From positions 2,274,501-2,338,500 of the forward strand of contig NZ_CABVGP010000001.1 in NCBI RefSeq assembly GCF_902497555.1: DNA of 64,000 nt. The letters run 5' to 3'. Source of the DNA: Amycolatopsis camponoti (GTDB taxonomy: Bacteria; Actinomycetota; Actinomycetes; Mycobacteriales; Pseudonocardiaceae). The notes beneath the pieces are model-generated. The model was not told the DNA's origin and searched no databases. It saw nothing but the letters and a program-made list of their open reading frames with translations. Both the position numbers and the translations under genes were made by a program. Positions 62,498-64,000 of the stretch are shown here, in pieces (the stretch's first letter is position 1; each line of letters begins with the position of its first letter).

Positions 62498-63973
62498 GTG
62501 CGAGACGACGACAGGGCTGCCATGGGTCTGGCCGACGAGGGGCTGACGCGCCGCCTCAAGGCGCTGGCCTGCACCGCGCCGCTGCACGACCTGGACGCGC
62601 GGAAGGCGAAGCTCGACTGGGCCGACGCCACGATCTACCAGATGGCCGAGATCGCGCTGCACACGATCGACCAGGTCACCATCGCCATGGACTTCGACAC
62701 CGGCGCCGGCCACGACGAGGTCATCGACCGGCTGCTGCCGTTCATCGCCGCGCAGGCGCCGTCGCGGATGCCCGAAGAGCACGTCCGCGTGGCCAAGTGG
62801 GTCCTCGACAACCTGATCAACGTCGGCACCACCGACCGCGGCTTCCGGCGCGTCTACGGCTCGATGGGCCCGGGCGGCTACCAGCGGCGCCAGTTCGACT
62901 TCAAGCTGCTCGTCGAGCTGGCGGCCCGGGACGGCGAGGTCTACCTGCGCGCGACCGACGAGGCGATCAACGTCCTCGTCGGGGCCCTGGACACCGACGT
63001 CGAGTCGGCGCAGATCGCGGCCGAGGTCAAGCTGGAGAACCTCATCAACCGAGGCCGTCTCGCGGACGCCAAGCTGGCCGCCGAGCAGGCCCGCTACCGG
63101 ACCGTCCAGTACGGCGAGACGCTGCGCGCGAAGCTCGACGCCACCCGCCGCGATGTCCGGTCGGTCGACTGGGAACGCGAGGTCCCGGAGCTGCTCGACA
63201 GCGCGTTGAGCCACATCGAGGCCCGGTTCCGCGCCGAGAACGCCATCCTCAAGAACATCACCACCGCCCGCGACGAGACCGAGGACCTCGACCGCAAGCG
63301 CCGCGCGGCCGAACTCGTCGACATCGTCGGCGACTGCATCCGCCGGCACACGCGGCTGCAGTCCCGGCTGGCCGACGCGGGCGCGGTGTTCCGTGCCGAG
63401 CAGGACCGCCAGCAGTTCTCCGGCCCGCCGCAGCGCGCGACGCTCGACCTGTTCGGCCAGCTCCTCGTGCCGACGCTCGGGCTGCCGCTGGCCGACGCCG
63501 TAGCGCCCGTCGAGCACTTCTTCCACGCCGCGGCGGGCATTGCCCCGCCGGTCGTGCCGTCGCTGTCGTCCCTGGTTTCGCTGCTCCTGCGCCCCGCGCC
63601 CGAACGCGACCAGCTCGTCGGCGAGATCCCCGAGCCGGAGCTGATGCCCGCCGACATCACCGACAAGTTCGGCGACGACGTCTGGCGCCGGGCCGACGAG
63701 CTGCTCGACCTGCCCGAGGTGCCGCGGCGGCTGTCCGGCCTGCTCGAAGAGGCCCGCCGCGGCCGCCAGCCCGGGCTCGCCGCCCTGGTCGCGCTGCGCG
63801 CGGTGCACGCCTACAGTCCCGGGGTCGGCGCGGCCCGGCGCCAGGGCGACCGCTCGGTGCTGCTCGCCGTCGACGACGGCACCCTGCTCGACGACCCGGA
63901 GTTCGGCGGCGCCGACCTCCTGCTGTCCACCGCCGCCGTAGAGCGGGCCGACGAAGAAGAGGAAGTCGCGTAA
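62498..63973 (+). CDS. Helical 491-aa protein, possible MukF/JetA-like subunit of an SMC system
   Basis: No signal or membrane part. The N-terminal 180 residues could hold winged-helix folds (YQMAEIALHTIDQVTIAMDF, RRQFDFKLLVELAARDGEVY). Residues about 180-330 are long helices (KLAAEQARYRTVQYGETLRA, RRDVRSVDWEREVPELL). The C-terminus is acidic (ADEEEEVA). This order (winged helices, helical middle, acidic end) recalls kleisins of MukBEF/Wadjet-type condensins. The next gene overlaps by 1 bp, as in such operons. This is inference from shape only. GTG 62498 or ATG 62522 may be the start. Confidence 0.55.
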   Translation: MRDDDRAAMGLADEGLTRRLKALACTAPLHDLDARKAKLDWADATIYQMAEIALHTIDQVTIAMDFDTGAGHDEVIDRLLPFIAAQAPSRMPEEHVRVAKWVLDNLINVGTTDRGFRRVYGSMGPGGYQRRQFDFKLLVELAARDGEVYLRATDEAINVLVGALDTDVESAQIAAEVKLENLINRGRLADAKLAAEQARYRTVQYGETLRAKLDATRRDVRSVDWEREVPELLDSALSHIEARFRAENAILKNITTARDETEDLDRKRRAAELVDIVGDCIRRHTRLQSRLADAGAVFRAEQDRQQFSGPPQRATLDLFGQLLVPTLGLPLADAVAPVEHFFHAAAGIAPPVVPSLSSLVSLLLRPAPERDQLVGEIPEPELMPADITDKFGDDVWRRADELLDLPEVPRRLSGLLEEARRGRQPGLAALVALRAVHAYSPGVGAARRQGDRSVLLAVDDGTLLDDPEFGGADLLLSTAAVERADEEEEVA

Positions 63974-64000
63974 TGGCGCTGTCCCACAGCAGCGTGGACG
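63973..64000 (+). CDS. Start of a coupled downstream gene, cut by the window end
   Basis: ATG at 63973 overlaps the previous TAA by one base (TAATG) and stays open to the window end (MALSHSSVD). Its family cannot be told from nine codons. The coupling shows that it belongs with the gene at 62498. Confidence 0.5.

Overview
The window is high-GC DNA from an actinomycete, most likely of the Pseudonocardiaceae (Amycolatopsis or a relative). Supporting signs are dense GTG starts, GTGA/ATGA start-stop overlaps, many TetR regulators, a PPOX-type oxidoreductase of the F420-dependent kind, GpgS, WhiA, and a core block that runs in the same order as in mycobacteria (fmt, rsmB, rpe, rib genes, PH-domain protein, uvrC, rapZ, yvcK, whiA). 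No rRNA, tRNA, CRISPR array, transposase or phage module was found. The replicon and exact species cannot be told from the sequence.

Region 1 (1-13.3 kb) is a catabolic island. It holds two meta-cleavage-product hydrolases, a type I extradiol dioxygenase, an aromatic-acid-type MFS importer, an FAD aromatic-ring hydroxylase, a HyuA/HyuB pair whose HyuB carries an acetone-carboxylase-gamma-like zinc tail, a TetR regulator and a two-gene unit (DUF308-like membrane protein plus flavin disulfide oxidoreductase). Two sets of repeated control sites tie the island together: a 24-bp element present twice exactly and once degenerate, and a 12-bp TetR-type box present four times. A 39-codon SDR remnant sits between the dioxygenase and the TetR gene.

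Region 2 (13.3-24.1 kb) has small regulator-target sets: secreted hydrolase, DHA2 exporter and MarR; TetR divergent from a zinc dehydrogenase; SDR with TetR; TetR divergent from an amidohydrolase-esterase pair; SDR divergent from an XRE regulator. Region 3 (24.1-31.1 kb) is an accessory patch with two decayed genes, a DEDDh exonuclease-BRCT protein, an XRE/repeat protein, a GH25 lysozyme and several proteins I do not recognise. Region 4 (31.2-53.6 kb) is mostly housekeeping: ggt, a GNAT, fmt-rsmB, then a flavoprotein, serine hydrolase, alkaline phosphatase and two-component system, then rpe, ribE-ribBA-ribH, xth, a trypsin-like protease, uvrC-rapZ-yvcK-whiA and gpgS.

Region 5 (53.6-64 kb) is accessory. 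Its main item is a three-gene minus-strand operon: an EACC1-like small protein, a membrane-anchored caspase-like protease and a type II periplasmic binding protein with no ABC transporter nearby. I judge this the best candidate for an undescribed conflict or stress-signalling system. It is followed by a membrane hydroxylase with a divergent TetR, a CBM6/FN3/GSDH/PEBP fusion under a ROK-like palindrome, a divergent HemF, a PPOX-family enzyme, and a helical protein that may open an SMC/MukBEF-like operon running off the window end.
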